Positions 7,003-7,675 of a stretch of 7,675 bases of DNA are shown here, piece by piece. The stretch's first letter is position 1; each line of letters opens with the position of its first letter. The position numbers and the translations under genes were made by a program. The DNA is from Chitinophagaceae bacterium (lineage in GTDB: Bacteria > Bacteroidota > Bacteroidia > Chitinophagales > Chitinophagaceae): assembly GCA_025351145.1 (NCBI GenBank), contig JANXWM010000299.1, positions 1 to 7,675 of the forward strand, read 5' to 3'. The notes beneath the pieces are model-generated. The model worked only from the letters and a program-made list of their open reading frames with translations. It was not told where the DNA came from and did no database searches.

Positions 7003-7039
7003 AAAATAAAAAAGCCGTTACATTTTTGTAACGGCTTTT
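7003..7039 (-). terminator. Strong intrinsic terminator of the flotillin gene
   Basis: A 12-bp perfect stem is formed by 7010-7021 and 7028-7039 (AAAAGCCGTTAC and its complement) with a 6-nt loop. Read on the minus strand, the stem ends in GGCTTTT and runs on into TTATTTTAC, a good U-tract. The hairpin begins 16 bp after the flotillin stop codon at 7056. It separates flotillin transcription from the pdeM-deacetylase unit. The plus-strand side also has a TTTTA after the stem, so weak bidirectional action is possible. Confidence 0.9.
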
Positions 7040-7055
7040 ACAATAATCAAATCAT

Positions 7056-7675
7056 TTAACTCTTTGGCTCATTGGTTTGCGCCTTTTTATCCTGCAGCAT
7101 TTGCAGTAATTGTAAGCCCATTAATCCGCTGAGCGATCCGTCGGAACCATTGCTGCCACTAACGATCAGGTCGGGGATAATTTTAATATGCCCTTTACCA
7201 ATCTCTTCGGTAATCTTGAATTTGGTAAAGTTGTCTCCGCCCATGGCTTTCACCTGCAGTTCATAAGCCTCGGCAGTTGATTTACCAATTGCCATAATTT
7301 TTTCAGCTTCTGCTAAACCCGTTTTGGTAATCTGTTCGGCCTGTGCACTTGCATTCAATTTTGTAGCTTCAGCCTGTGCCCCGGCTCTTGCACGTGTTGC
7401 TTCAGCTTCGGCGTTTGCACGCATCTTGGTTGCTTCAGCTTCGGCATTTACATTTAACTTTAAACTGGTCGCATCACCTTCTGCTTTTTTAACGGTAGCA
7501 TCTGCTGTGCGCTGTGCAATTTCTACACTTTGCTGTGCTTTTACAATCTCTTTCTGCATATCGGCAATGGCAGTTTCCTTTTCCATACCCTGCCGTTTTT
7601 CCTGCGCCATTCTTTGTGTTTCGTAAGTCTTTTCTTCTTCCTGTGCAATTTTTCTGTTGGTCAATGTTTTCATCA
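7056..7675 (-). CDS. Flotillin-like SPFH protein, C-terminal part (5' end outside window)
   Basis: About 206 codons of the C-terminal half of a flotillin-family membrane-scaffold protein are present. The first Met in view (7671-7673) is most likely internal, because the frame is open to the window edge and the SPFH/PHB domain and membrane anchor that should precede it are missing. Numbered from that Met, residues 1-65 are a charged helix (MAQEKRQGMEKETAIADMQKEI region). Residues 76-130 are five 11-residue Ala/Glu-rich repeats (N/G/S-A-E/Q-A-E pattern) predicted to form a long coiled coil. AIGKSTAEAYELQVKAMGG (128-146) and KITEEIGKGHIKIIPDLIVSG (153-173) are characteristic of bacterial flotillins. 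The tail is Gly/Ser-rich and ends in a Leu/Met-rich helix and a charged end. Such proteins oligomerise at the inner membrane and organise lipid microdomains. A TAA at 7056-7058 ends the gene. Confidence 0.9.
   Translation of the reverse strand, partial: MKTLTNRKIAQEEEKTYETQRMAQEKRQGMEKETAIADMQKEIVKAQQSVEIAQRTADATVKKAEGDATSLKLNVNAEAEATKMRANAEAEATRARAGAQAEATKLNASAQAEQITKTGLAEAEKIMAIGKSTAEAYELQVKAMGGDNFTKFKITEEIGKGHIKIIPDLIVSGSNGSDGSLSGLMGLQLLQMLQDKKAQTNEPKS

Noticed and set aside
7324..7626. 100-codon plus-strand open frame opposite the flotillin gene
   Set aside because: It is Ala/Ser/Phe-rich low-complexity sequence, the antisense shadow of the flotillin Ala/Glu repeats.
1..7675. CRISPR array, tRNA, rRNA or complete insertion sequence
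   Set aside because: The only short exact intergenic repeats are the three 19-mers, which are unevenly spaced and partly inverted. No cloverleaf, rRNA-like sequence or transposase was seen.

Overview
The window looks like chromosomal DNA of a Bacteroidota bacterium, probably near the Chitinophagaceae. The reasons are a very large secreted multi-PKD protein ending in a CHU_C / type-B T9SS sorting domain, moderate GC, starts without a clear Shine-Dalgarno sequence, and a PdeM-type phosphoesterase of the form seen in this phylum. The genus-level placement is inference; nothing in the window (no rRNA, no marker gene) fixes it.

Layout, left to right. Positions 1-72 may be the 3' end of a plus-strand gene that converges on the next one. 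Positions 87-4910 (minus) encode a 1607-residue secreted protein: signal peptide, fifteen PKD-like modules of about 83 residues, three Ig-like modules, then the C-terminal sorting domain. Positions 4911-5285 are non-coding and hold a 158-bp element with 29-bp near-perfect inverted ends. Positions 5286-6188 and 6185-6850 (minus) are a two-gene unit overlapping by 4 bp: a PdeM-like metallophosphoesterase followed by a class IV-like (HDAC11-type) zinc deacetylase. Positions 6851-7055 are non-coding apart from a possible upstream TTG start, and hold a third, solo copy of the 19-bp repeat core and a strong intrinsic terminator. Positions 7056-7675 (minus) are the C-terminal part of a flotillin-like SPFH protein whose N-terminus lies outside the window.

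How the parts relate. The four well-supported genes are all on the minus strand but probably form three transcription units: flotillin (closed by its own terminator), pdeM plus deacetylase (translationally coupled), and the surface protein. The unusual structure is the repeat family. The same 19-bp sequence, TTGCGTCGCACTCTTGTAC, occurs three times, only between genes, and its copies sit on both sides of the pdeM-deacetylase unit. I see no CRISPR array, tRNA, rRNA or complete insertion sequence. I do not see clear evidence of a wholly new system; the repeat element and the pdeM-deacetylase pairing are the best candidates for a second look.
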